Of a stretch of 10,067 nt of DNA, positions 1-5,391 are shown piece after piece. The DNA comes from Baffinella frigidus (lineage: Eukaryota > Cryptophyceae > Cryptomonadales > Baffinellaceae): NCBI GenBank assembly GCA_026770585.1, contig MU647574.1, positions 59,953-70,019 on the forward strand, given 5' to 3'. The notes under the pieces are model-generated. The model was not told the origin of the DNA and did no database searches. It worked only from the letters and a program-made list of their open reading frames with translations. The first letter of the stretch is position 1; every line of letters begins with the position of its first letter. The translations under genes and the position numbers were made by a program.

Positions 1-26
1 ACCCTACACCCTACACCCTAAACCCT
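1..26 (+). repeat. Telomere-like array, CCCTACA/CCCTAAA type
   Basis: Three to four C-rich heptamers, the first ones CCCTACA and the last CCCTAAA. The array runs off the left edge of the window and stops at the left arm of the fold-back element at 25-270. The same CCCTACA variant returns at 400-502. Confidence 0.85.
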
Positions 27-270
27 TGTTGTAGATTTCGGGTCAGCGCGGATTTTCTCGAGGTCGGGTCGGGAGGTCGGGAAAGGAAAAAATCTAAAAA
101 AATCTGGAAAATGTGTCATCTTATGGGTGGGGGGGTGCATCTTGTTATCAAATCAATGCGTAAGAAAGCATAAAACTTTAGATGGACGCAAAAAATATCG
201 ATATTTTTTTCGATTTCCCGACCTCCCGACCCCGACCCAAAATCGGCGCTGACCCGAAATCTACAATAAG
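25..270. mobile_element. Fold-back (MITE-like) element, about 246 bp
   Basis: The terminal inverted repeats are about 55-60 bp: the arm at 25-84 starts CTTGTTGTAGATTTCGGGTC, and its reverse complement ends at 270 (GACCCGAAATCTACAATAAG). The arms differ at only a few bases and one short gap. The 130-bp middle is AT-rich, has no coding frame and contains a perfect 20-bp palindrome at 190-209 centred on ATCGAT. No clear target-site duplication is visible. The left end abuts telomere-like repeat, so insertion into such an array is plausible. No other copy is in the window, so family membership cannot be tested. Confidence 0.8.
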
Positions 271-306
271 GCCACTTGCCTGGTAAATCATATCGATTGC
301 TTGGTG

Positions 307-379
307 GAAGATTGATGCTCACGTGGTTGCACGATTGACACAGGTGACCGTGCAAGGGCAGCGCGCCTCTCTCGCCCGA
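307..379 (+). pseudogene. E1 exon-like piece, copy 1
   Basis: A non-repeat segment matching 503-564 except for a 9-10 base gap near its start. The frame CGA TTG ACA CAG GTG reads RLTQVTVQGQRASLAR. Against copy 2 the differences in this frame are ACA/ACG and GTG/GTC, both silent, plus GCC/ACC (Ala/Thr). That pattern favours descent from coding sequence on +. The piece runs straight into CCCTGTTA/CCCTACA array at its 3' side. The product is not recognised. Confidence 0.45.
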
Positions 380-502
380 ACACCCTGTTAGCCCTGTTAA
401 CCCTACACCCTACACCCTACACCCTACACCCTACACCCTACACCCTACACCCTACACCCTACACCCTGTTAACCCTGTTAACCCTAAACCCTACACCCTA
501 CA
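380..502 (+). repeat. Telomere-like array, CCCTACA with CCCTGTTA octamers
   Basis: About nine consecutive CCCTACA heptamers are bracketed by CCCTGTTA octamers, with one CCCTAAA. The array lies exactly between the two E1 copies. It ends ...CCCTACAG at the start of copy 2, so the last bases read as a CAG 3' splice site. Confidence 0.9.
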
Positions 503-645
503 GAAGATTGATGCCACGATTGACGCAGGTCACCGTGCAAGGGCAGCGCACCTCTCTCGCCCGATCGTTCTCCTTCGACGCCCCGGTACACACTCGCCCT
601 CTTTCTTCTTCTTTCCACTTTGGGGGAGACCTTTATTCATACCAA
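503..645 (+). pseudogene. E1 exon-like piece, copy 2, with 3' extension
   Basis: The segment begins right after ...CTACAG (501-503). In the frame ATG CCA CGA TTG ACG CAG it reads MPRLTQVTVQGQRTSLAR and stays open through SFSFDAP to about 586. It then continues open to a TAA formed by the start of the next telomere-like array (CCGTAAACCC, 648). GT at 587 (CCCCG|GTACAC) and GT at about 649 are possible donors. The frame is supported by silent differences against the copy at 307-379. No family is recognised; it could equally be a decayed fragment. Confidence 0.4.
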
Positions 646-720
646 CCGTAAACCCTAAACCTTAAACCCTAAACCCTAAACCCTAAACCCTAAACCCTAA
701 ATCCTAAACCCTAAATCCTG
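646..720 (+). repeat. Telomere-like array, CCCTAAA
   Basis: Ten or so near-perfect CCCTAAA heptamers with single changes (CCTTAAA, TCCTAAA). The left junction reads CCGTAAACCC, which resembles a GTAAAC donor site. The right junction leads into the first E2 copy. Confidence 0.95.
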
Positions 721-724
721 AGTG

Positions 725-877
725 GTCTCGCAAGCGGAACGGGCGGGGAATTCCGACATCTCCCTCCTCTTGTTATTCCAGAACGCGACGTTTTGTTTCG
801 TGGTACTAAATGAGTGTGCGCTCCCCGGCGAAACGCAGCTCCTCGTCCTTTCCACGTCCGGGCTTTCACCTGAGTAA
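725..877 (+). pseudogene. E2 exon-like piece, copy 1
   Basis: Open on + from GTC at 725 to TAA at 875. It starts VSQAERAGNSDISLLLLFQN, the same pattern as SRAERAGDSDIFLLGVN at 1148, then diverges into FVVLNE and LLVLSTSGLSPE. There is no ATG. The opposite strand is also open over 697-1197 with a thrice-repeated MSE.PARSA peptide, so the strand cannot be settled from this copy alone. The SFAARLPP part of E2 elsewhere shows only silent changes on +, which favours +. Confidence 0.35.
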
Positions 878-1122
878 AAACTCTCGGTACACAATATATC
901 AATAATAATAAAAACCGGTACACAATTAAAACCACGACTTGGATCTGAACACTTTTTCTCGCGTGCGGGTGCGGAGGACTCCGACATCTTCCTCATCGGA
1001 CAATTTGCCTTAAGTGAATTATGGAGATTTGGGGGGAAATCACGCCAAAAGTGAACCCATCCACCGCAACAATGTGGGATTTGTACCACGAAACCCCTTT
1101 TAAGCGAAACGTCGCGTTCTGA
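779..1122. repeat. Inverted repeat pair around GTACCACGAAAC / AACGTCGCGTTCTG
   Basis: CAGAACGCGACGTTTTGTTT at 779 and CGTGGTACTAAA just after it recur in reverse complement at 1079-1122 (TTTGTACCACGAAAC then AACGTCGCGTTCTG). The second copy has about 10 extra bases between the two blocks. The GATTTGTACCACGAAAC block is also the core of the 32-bp repeat at 8730-8857, so this is a dispersed low-copy motif. Confidence 0.6.
959..1077 (+). pseudogene. E2 exon-like piece, copy 2 (diverged)
   Basis: In the frame TCG CGT GCG it reads SRAGAEDSDIFLIGQF, clearly related to the piece at 1148. It then loses similarity and ends at a TGA. A pyrimidine run (ACTTTTTCTC) lies just upstream but lacks the AG of a splice acceptor, so this copy looks dead. 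The product is unknown. Confidence 0.35.
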
Positions 1123-1145
1123 AGTTGACATTTGTGAGCAGGCAG

Positions 1146-1240
1146 TCTCGCGTGCGGAACGGGCGGGGGACTCCGACATCTTCCTCCTCGGCGTCAACTT
1201 TGGCGCGAATGACTACACCTTCGCAGCCCGCCTCCCGCCG
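1146..1240 (+). CDS. E2 candidate exon (SRAERAGDSDIFLL...FAARLPP), best copy
   Basis: Preceded by GCAGGCAG, a usable 3' splice site, and followed by GT at 1241-1242. The 31 codons from 1148 read SRAERAGDSDIFLLGVNFG then ANDYTFAARLPP. The last seven residues recur at 1988-2008 and 2428-2448 with every base difference silent (TTC/TTT, GCA/GCT, CCG/CCT/CCC), which is good evidence for past or present selection on this frame. The hydrophobic FLLGVNF stretch is too short for a clear membrane segment. The donor GT lies exactly at the left end of a MITE (1244), whereas the 1988 copy has the stronger donor GTAAGA. No family recognised. Confidence 0.5.
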
Positions 1241-1243
1241 GTA

Positions 1244-1454
1244 CCACTCGAGGCTGGAAATGTGACTATTTTATAAGGTTTAACTTTACAAGTCCTTTAC
1301 GAGTGGACCGCTGTGTAGTAATTTTCACACAAATAGTCGTGTTTGGTCACGTAGCTGCGGGATATACTGCAGCTACGTGACCAAACCCGCCCGTGACTGG
1401 TACAAATTTCAACAAACCCACTTTTAAAATACTCCCTCTTCCAGCCTCGAGTGG
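1244..1454 (-). mobile_element. Palindrome-core MITE, copy 1 (inverted orientation)
   Basis: The terminal inverted repeats are perfect over 16-18 bp: CCACTCGAGGCTGGAA at 1244 and its reverse complement ending at 1454, with TA on both outer sides. The interior carries the family motif TGTAGTAATTTTCA and a 46-bp near-palindrome at 1341-1386 with 21 of 23 pairs matching. It is inverted relative to the copies at 1773 and 5392. There is no coding capacity. It sits at the donor end of the E2 exon-like piece. Confidence 0.9.
1341..1386. repeat. Central palindrome of MITE copy 1
   Basis: The outer arms GTTTGGTCACGTA / TACGTGACCAAAC are shared with copy 3. The inner arms GCTGC / GCAGC are private to this copy. 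Cruciform or hairpin potential is high. Confidence 0.85.
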
Positions 1455-1478
1455 TAAGTGGTTGACTGATCGGAGGTG

Positions 1479-1585
1479 TTTCCGGTACTAATTTTCGCCG
1501 GTTTCGTTACCTTCCTGGTACTAATGCTGTCCGGTTTAGTCAACTCCGGCGTTTTCCTCCTAAGCGTCAACTGCGGCGCAACTTC
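1479..1585 (+). pseudogene. E2 piece with hydrophobic 11-residue repeats
   Basis: The open frame from 1479 reads FPVLIFAGFVT (1479-1511), FLVLMLSGLVN (1512-1544), then SGVFLLSVNCGATS. The first two blocks are 33-bp direct repeats aligned codon for codon. The third block resembles FLLGVNFGAN at 1184-1210. The frame is ended by a TAG at 1587-1589 that belongs to the fold-back element inserted at 1586. A related piece without the third block is split at 2191-2448. The strong hydrophobicity could mean a membrane or beta-rich segment; the family is not recognised. Confidence 0.45.
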
Positions 1586-1737
1586 ATAGGATAACGTCCT
1601 GAAAACCGGGTACTTAGGCCTACGGTATTGCCTACGGTAGGCCGTAGGGCCCCTAGGCCCAGCCCCCCTAGGCCCCTGAGGCCTACTGTACGCAATACCG
1701 TAGGCTTAACTACCCGGTTTTCAGTCCGTTACCCTAT
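1586..1737. mobile_element. GCCTACGGTA fold-back element, copy A
   Basis: Long inverted repeat across nearly the whole 152 bp. The ends are ATAGGATAACGTCCTGAAAA and, in reverse complement, ATAGGGTAACGGACTGAAAA. The arms continue through ACCGGGTA and GCCTACGGTATTGC, and CCTAGG motifs lie near the centre. A second copy is at 2206. Its insertion interrupts E2-like sequence: the related uninterrupted segment at 1199-1222 runs GGCGCGAATGACTACACCTTCGC, while here TGACTTCTCCTTCGC resumes only after the element. Confidence 0.85.
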
Positions 1738-1742
1738 TAAAC

Positions 1743-2008
1743 TGACTTCTCCTTCGCGGATGACAACTCCTTCCACTCGAGGCTAGAAATGGGACTATTT
1801 TAAATGTGGGGTTGTTAAATTTAGCACCAGTCACGGGCAGGCTTGATCACGTATCTAGGGGAATTCCCCTGGATACGTGACCAAACGCCCCTTTTTCTGT
1901 GAAAATTACTACACCGCTCTTTTTGTTTCTTCACTTGTCAAGGAATCCCTGTTTTAAAATACTCCCTTGTCTGGCCTCGAGTGGTCCTTCGCTGCCCGCC
2001 TCCCGCCT
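1743..2008 (+). pseudogene. E2 piece (SFAARLPP) split by MITE copy 2
   Basis: Bases up to 1772 (GATGACAACTCCTT) and from 1988 (TTCGCTGCCCGCCTCCCGCC) together correspond to the uninterrupted segment at 1209-1238. The frame after the break reads FAARLPP and ends at 2008, followed by GTAAGAGG, a near-consensus donor site. All differences from the 1220 copy in FAARLPP are silent. The MITE at 1773-1984 interrupts this piece. Confidence 0.5.
1773..1984 (+). mobile_element. Palindrome-core MITE, copy 2
   Basis: Ends are CCACTCGAGGCTAGAAA and the reverse complement of CCACTCGAGGCCAGA. The direct duplication TCCTT lies on both sides (1768-1772 and 1985-1989). It shares GTGGGGTTGTT.AATTTAG, CACGGGC and TGAAAATTACTACA with the copy at 5392. 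A 46-bp central palindrome at 1841-1886 pairs 20 of 23 positions, around AGGGGAATTCCCCT. The 5-bp duplication and the related empty site at 1209-1238 support true insertion. Confidence 0.9.
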
Positions 2009-2019
2009 GTAAGAGGATC

Positions 2020-2165
2020 CTGCACTCTAAACCCAAACCCTAAAACCCTAAACCCTGAACCCTGAACCGCAGGTGACAGAGAAACCCTCAACCCGAATCA
2101 CTACACCCTCCACCCCAACCCCAAACCCTACACCCCAACCCCAAACCTTGAACCCCACACAGACG
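2020..2165 (+). repeat. Degenerate telomere-like tract with CAG junction
   Basis: Mixed CCCTAAA, CCCTGAA, CCCCAAC and CCCTACA units with non-repeat interruptions. At 2070-2072 the run ends ACCGCAG|GTGACAGAG, again a CAG splice-like junction, but the following frame is short before C-rich sequence resumes. Confidence 0.8.
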
Positions 2166-2190
2166 GGCTGAATACAAACCCTCATGTGTG

Positions 2191-2448
2191 TCCGGTACTA
2201 AGCTAATAGGGTAACGGCCTGAAAATGGGGTAGTTAGGCCTACGGCATTGCCTGGGACCTCCTGCCGTAGGCCGAGACTTTTTGGTCCTAGGATCCCTCG
2301 GCCTACGGTAGGAGTTCCTAGGCAATGTCGTATGCCTAACTACCCCATTTTCAGGCCGTTAGCCTATGAAAGCCTGGCCGGTTTAGTTACCTTCCCTGTA
2401 CAAACGCTCTCTGTTTTAGCCAACAGCTTTGCTGCCCGCCTCCCGCCC
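2191..2448 (+). pseudogene. E2 piece (CPVLS ... GLVTFPVQTLSVLANSFAARLPP) split by an element
   Basis: TGTCCGGTACTAA at 2189 matches TTTCCGGTACTAA at 1479, and after the fold-back element (2206-2367) the frame resumes as LAGLVTFPVQTLSVLAN followed by SFAARLPP. GLVTF/GFVTF and the 11-residue block FPVQTLSVLAN match the piece at 1479-1544. FAARLPP ends at 2448 without a GT donor and runs into C-rich repeat, so this copy has probably lost splicing. The codon-level similarity favours + coding ancestry. Confidence 0.45.
2206..2367. mobile_element. GCCTACGGTA fold-back element, copy B
   Basis: The two arms pair across almost all of the 162 bp. The outer ends are ATAGGGTAACGGCCTGAAAA and ATAGGCTAACGGCCTGAAAA in reverse complement. 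Inner arms include GTAGTTAGGC, CATTGCCT and CCGTAGGCCGAG. Where copy A has ACCGGGTA in both arms, copy B has ATGGGGTA in both arms, so the arms match each other within a copy better than between copies. Confidence 0.85.
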
Positions 2449-2492
2449 TCACCCCTCACCCCTAACCCCTAACCACTAACCCCGAAACCATA
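2449..2492 (+). repeat. Telomere-like tract, CCCCTAA type
   Basis: Short run of CACCCCT and CCCCTAA units between the SFAARLPP piece and the GLQLDA piece. Confidence 0.75.
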
Positions 2493-2640
2493 GACAGGCG
2501 GGCTGCAACTCGACGCAGAGAGAGATTGATAATTGATTGCCAAACAACCAGCGTCAGCGCCGCACATGCTCGACGCATTGTGCCACTTACAGTACCCCGT
2601 GTCGGCCGCTCATACGAGCATTTTCCGGATGGATTCTAAC
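2493..2640 (+). pseudogene. GLQLDA piece, copy 1, and adjoining unique sequence
   Basis: AGACAG|GCGGGCTGCAACTCGACGCAG is repeated identically at 2818-2843. After the CAG the frame GGG CTG CAA CTC GAC GCA reads GLQLDA and stops soon after (ERD, TGA). The following 100 bp are unique and include AGCATTTTCCGGATGGA at 2618, which recurs at 2802. In the second locus this motif stands before, not after, the GLQLDA block, so the two blocks have been rearranged. No function recognised. Confidence 0.3.
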
Positions 2641-2642
2641 TC

Positions 2643-2806
2643 CACCTCCTAAACCCCAGGCATCACCCTAAACCTTAAACCCTAAACCCTTGAGTGTATC
2701 GAGGCGACGCTATCGCCTACGGCCCGATCCTACCCCAAGTATCACCCTAAACCCTTCCTGCCCCAGGCATAACCCTGAACCCTGCACCCTAAACCCTAAA
2801 CAAGCA
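2643..2806 (+). repeat. Telomere-like tracts with unique inserts
   Basis: CCCTAAAC-type runs at about 2650-2694 and 2735-2805 are separated by a short unique stretch (GTGTATCGAGGCGACGCTAT). CCCCAGGCAT occurs twice (2655 and 2762), a small internal duplication. Confidence 0.8.
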
Positions 2807-2816
2807 TTTTCCGGAT

Positions 2817-2880
2817 GGACAGGCGGGCTGCAACTCGACGCAGTGGATCGCAGACTCATCAGTGCGCTGCAAAGTCCCAG
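2817..2880 (+). pseudogene. GLQLDA piece, copy 2 (longer)
   Basis: Preceded by GGACAG. The frame reads GLQLDAVDRRLISALQ before entering C-rich repeat at about 2884. It is the longer and more protein-like of the two copies. The initial GCGGG resembles the start of E3 (GCGGGACCGCA at 3261), with the same two-base phase. The product is unknown. Confidence 0.35.
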
Positions 2881-2883
2881 GTT

Positions 2884-3257
2884 AACCCTACACCCTGAAC
2901 CCAAACCCTACACCCTGACCCCTAAAATTTGAATCCTAAACCCTAAACCCTGAACCTCAAACCCTAAACCCTAAACCCTAAACCCTGAATCCTAAACCCT
3001 ATCCTGAACCCTAAACCCTAAAACCTAAACCCTCAACCCTAAACCCTGAACCCTAAACCACCCTAACCCCTAAACCCGAAATCCTAAACCCCAGACCCCG
3101 AACCCTTAACCCTAAAAACCAACCCCCAAACCCTAAACCCCAAACCCTCAACCCCAAACCCCAAACCCCAAACCCCAAACCCCAAACCCCACACCCCTCA
3201 CCCCAAACCCCACACCCCAAACCCCAAACCCCAAACCCCAAAACCCTCAACCCACCT
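2884..3257 (+). repeat. Telomere-like array shifting from CCCTAAA to CCCCAAA
   Basis: Begins with CCCTAAA/CCCTGAA units and becomes almost pure CCCCAAA from about 3140. The part from 3038 is duplicated at 3322 (CCCTAAACCACCCTAACCCC, then ACCAACCCCCAAACCC). It ends CAACCCACCTCAG before the E3 fragment. Antisense frames full of GFGVWGLG come only from this repeat. Confidence 0.9.
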
Positions 3258-3260
3258 CAG

Positions 3261-3292
3261 GCGGGACCGCACAAGTCGAGAGTCTCCTGAAG
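3261..3292 (+). pseudogene. E3 exon fragment, copy 1 (truncated)
   Basis: After ...CACCTCAG the frame reads GTAQVESLLK and then breaks off directly into ATCCTGAACCCTAAACCC repeat. The only base difference from copy 2 inside the ten codons is GCA/GCG, silent. It looks like an exon start whose remainder was replaced by telomere-like repeat. Confidence 0.45.
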
Positions 3293-3295
3293 ATC

Positions 3296-3531
3296 CTGAA
3301 CCCTAAACCCTAAACCCTAAACCCTAAACCCTGAACCCTAAACCACCCTAACCCCTAAACCCTAAATCTTCAACCCCAGACCCTTAACCCTTAACCCTAA
3401 ACACCAACCCCCAAACCCTAAACCCCAAACCCTCAACCCCAAACCCCAAACCCCAAACCCCAAACCCCAAACCCCAAACCCCAAGCACCAAACCCCACAC
3501 CCAAACCCCAAACCCCAAACCCCAAACCCAG
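3296..3531 (+). repeat. Telomere-like array, CCCTAAA then CCCCAAA
   Basis: Same order of variants as the array at 2884-3257. It ends CCCAAACCCAG directly at the E3 start, a 3' splice-like junction with a C-rich tract. Confidence 0.9.
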
Positions 3532-3623
3532 GTGGGACCGCGCAAGTCGAGAGTCTCCTGAAGAGTGGACTCCCGGGAGACACTGGCCTCTGCCAGACCT
3601 GCAACGCATCCGTCGCGAAGCTG
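3532..3623 (+). CDS. E3 candidate exon (GTAQVESLLK ... LCQTCNASVAKL)
   Basis: Bounded by ...AACCCAG and by GTACAG at 3624. Thirty codons stay open: GTAQVESLLKSGLPGD, then TGLCQTCNASVAKL. The CxxC in LCQTCN is kept in the copy at 4210-4248, where the only replacement is Ala to Glu. The start phase needs one base from a previous exon; the end is phase 0, compatible with E4, which begins GTG CCA after CAG. The CxxC fits a cysteine-rich ectodomain or a metal-binding knuckle; no family can be assigned. Confidence is moderate because it rests on two copies and splice-like edges. Confidence 0.5.
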
Positions 3624-3631
3624 GTACAGTC

Positions 3632-3748
3632 CCCTAACGCATACGCACTCAACGCATACGTACCCTAACGCATACGCACTCAACGCATACTTACCCTCCC
3701 ACAACACGTACCCTAACGCATACGCACTCAACGCATACGTACCCTCCA
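3632..3748 (+). repeat. 31-bp direct repeat (CCCTAACGCATACGCACTCA)
   Basis: Units start at 3632, 3663 and 3711; the second and third are separated by an extra 17-18 bases. Each unit contains AACGCATACG twice. The CCCTAACG start suggests it was seeded from a telomere-like unit. A period of 31 shifts frame each time, so the PNAYALNAY-like frames are not a protein repeat. Confidence 0.8.
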
Positions 3749-4207
3749 CACATACTCCATCGGCCCGTCCCCGACCAGTATGCGTTAGGATAGGTCCAGT
3801 GAACCACCCACACAACACAGAGGGCTATTATAGGAACCTATAATACCTATAATTGTAGGAACTTATAATACCTATAACCAACGGACCCCCCTAGGGGGGA
3901 TCCGCAGCACCTCCGGAACCCAAGTCCTCGAGAGCGTCCCGCCAAGTCCTCGAGGGTTTGGTTCAGGAGATAGTGCCACACAGAGGGCTACGAAGGGATT
4001 TTCGGGGGCATCCAGTGCCCGAGTTTCCGTTACCTTATCCGTTGGAACCCAACGATGCCCATCCCTCATGGAGGGACCAAATTCATGATTGTTGACCTTT
4101 GGTGCAAAGCAGTGTCAAACTCCCATTCATGGGCGAATGTGACTCTTAAGATTATTTTGTGTAGGACAGACCCCCCAAATAAGGGGGGCCGCAAGGGCAA
4201 ATCGACA
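3749..4207 (+). other. Non-coding stretch with small palindromes and direct repeats
   Basis: No supported gene. It holds ACACAGAGGGCTA twice (3815-3827 and 3978-3990), a 25-bp tandem repeat TATAATACCTATAA around 3828-3880 with the hairpin TATTATAGG-AA-CCTATAATA, and the perfect 14-bp palindrome CCCCCCTAGGGGGG (3886-3899). CCAAGTCCTCGAG occurs twice, 22 bp apart (3920 and 3942). There are hairpins CGTTGG/CCAACG near 4038 and CCCCCC-AAATAA-GGGGGG near 4171. Short open frames here show no repeat-based coding support. Confidence 0.6.
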
Positions 4208-4248
4208 CAGGGCTCTGCCAGACCTGCAACGAATCCGTCGCGAAGCTG
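4208..4248 (+). pseudogene. E3 exon piece, copy 3 (LCQTCNESVAKL)
   Basis: GACACAG|GGCTCTGC gives GLCQTCNESVAKL and then GTACCA at 4249, a possible donor. The sequence matches 3591-3626 almost exactly. Upstream the frame stays open (GGPQGQIDT) but the GTAQVESLLK part is missing. It is either a short exon or a 5'-truncated copy. Confidence 0.4.
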
Positions 4249-4374
4249 GTACCACCCACACAAGCCTGCCATTGCCCTTTTCTTAAATGTTGGTTTTAAT
4301 TAAAGGTCACGTCCGGGATTTGTACGGGGAAAACGCAACGGTTTCTAAATCCAATATTCAAATAAAAATAACAT
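4249..4374. other. Unique sequence before the satellite
   Basis: AT-rich, with TTTTAATTAAAGG and GGGATTTGTACGGGG, the latter faintly like the GATTTGTACC motif of E6. No gene or repeat is supported. Confidence 0.5.
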
Positions 4375-4860
4375 GATTATGCATATCCCTCGACAGGCGA
4401 ACTGCAGGGGTGTTTACAACAATTAAAATAATTGCATAATATTACTTAAAATAATTATACGTAATATTAATTAAAATAATTGTACGTATCCCTTGACAGG
4501 CGAAGTGCAGGGGCGCGAGCGTCGGAGAGTGTCTCCCGTGCCTCGCGTGGGCTTGTTAAAATAATTTTACAACAATCAGAATAATTGCACAATATTGTCT
4601 AAAATGATTATACGTAATATTATTTAAAATAATTGTACGTATCACTGGGCAGGCGAACTGCAGGGGTGCGAGCGTCGGAGAGTGCCTCCCGTGCCTTCTC
4701 GGGGGCTTTACAAAATAATTTTACAACAATTAAAATAATTGCATAATATTATTTAAAATAATTATACGTAATATTATTTAAAATAATTATATGTATCCCT
4801 GGGCAGGCGAAGTGCCGGGGTGCGAGCGTTGGAGAGTGTCTCCCGTGCCTCCCGTGCGCC
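4375..4860 (+). repeat. Bipartite AT-rich/GC-rich satellite, period about 153 bp
   Basis: The marker ACAACAAT starts at 4416, 4569 and 4723, giving periods of 153 and 154 bp. Each unit has an AT block built from 24-bp subunits (TTAAAATAATTATACGTAAT) and a GC block (CAGGCGAA.TGC.GGGGTGCG, AGCGT.GGAGAGTGTCTCCC). The GC block contains the small hairpin GGAGA-GTG-TCTCC. A partial unit precedes the first (4375-4415). There is no coding capacity. The sharp composition switch could matter for chromatin or replication, which is inference. Confidence 0.9.
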
Positions 4861-5010
4861 GCGGGGGAGTTCCGCGAGTGCCTCGAACCGGTCCGACCCC
4901 TCCCCCCCTGGCAAAGATTTTAATTAATTAAATAATTAATTAATTTCAGATTTAATTAATTTCGGACCGATGCGATGGAACCGGTCCGCACCTACCCCCC
5001 TTGCTTTTCT
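4861..5010. repeat. AT-rich simple repeat and CCGGTCC repeats
   Basis: TTAATTAATTAAATAATTAA and similar runs lie at 4918-4961. AACCGGTCCG occurs on both sides (about 4877 and 4979), and CGGACC at 4964 can pair with GGTCCG at 4983. No gene is seen. Confidence 0.6.
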
Positions 5011-5191
5011 TTTTCTTTATTACCCTCAGAAAAAGACCTCCAGAGAGGCGCCCCAGCCTTTTGAAAAGTCAACAACTTACTACTACTCTCATACCGCGAT
5101 GTGGCGGGCTACCCCCCTTGGTAAATATTTTTCTTGGAAAGGATCGAATAATGGTGCATTCCGTCCACTGGACCCCCGGTATCGTTGGTAG
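5011..5191 (+). CDS. Possible exon after a canonical pyrimidine tract
   Basis: TTTCTTTTTCTTTATTACCCTCAG (ending 5029) is a textbook-like 3' splice site. From there about 53 codons are open to TAG near 5189: KKTSREAPQPFEKSTTYYYS, then HTAMWRATPLGKYFSW and GSNNGAFRPLDPRYRW. Composition is aromatic and mixed, unlike the repeat-derived frames. There is only one copy, so no synonymous-change test is possible. Family not recognised; a chance frame is the main alternative. Confidence 0.3.
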
Positions 5192-5235
5192 ACCGAGAGA
5201 GAGAGAGGGAGAGGGAGAGAGAGAGGGAGAGAGGG

Positions 5236-5266
<31 letters not shown>

Positions 5267-5284
5267 GGGAGAGAGACAGAGACA

Positions 5285-5316
<32 letters not shown>

Positions 5317-5334
5317 ACCAGAGAGAGAAGAAGA
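5192..5334 (+). repeat. GA-rich purine tract (microsatellite)
   Basis: About 140 bp of (GA)n with GGGAGA and GACAGA interruptions, a polypurine strand able to form triplex or H-DNA. The RERERE and SLSLSL frames over it are artefacts. Confidence 0.95.
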
Positions 5335-5391
5335 AGGACCTGGCAGGCGCCATCCGAGATCGAAACCCGAAATCAGTTTTTTTTTTGAATA

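Larger units (their letters stand above)
3038..3564 (+). repeat. Tandem duplication of array plus E3 start
   Basis: Units 3038-3293 and 3322-3564 each hold a telomere-like array followed by GGGACCGC.CAAGTCGAGAG and TCTCCTGAAGA. Array lengths differ slightly (starts offset by 284, ends by 271). Array and exon start were copied together, so the array-exon junction is the unit of duplication. Confidence 0.75.

Noticed and set aside
697-1197. A 166-codon minus-strand frame with three MSE.PARSA repeats
   Set aside because: It is antisense to the E2 pieces. The adjoining SFAARLPP segment shows only silent changes on +. The minus reading is not excluded for the repeated part itself, but it is less supported.
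3632-3748. CRISPR-like array from the 31-bp repeats
   Set aside because: Units are adjacent with no unique spacers, there are no cas genes, and the context is eukaryotic.
3053-3818. Long minus-strand open frames rich in GFGVWGLG
   Set aside because: They are translations of the antisense CCCCAAA/CCCTAAA arrays; openness comes from the repeat lacking stops in that frame, and no non-repeat coding support exists.
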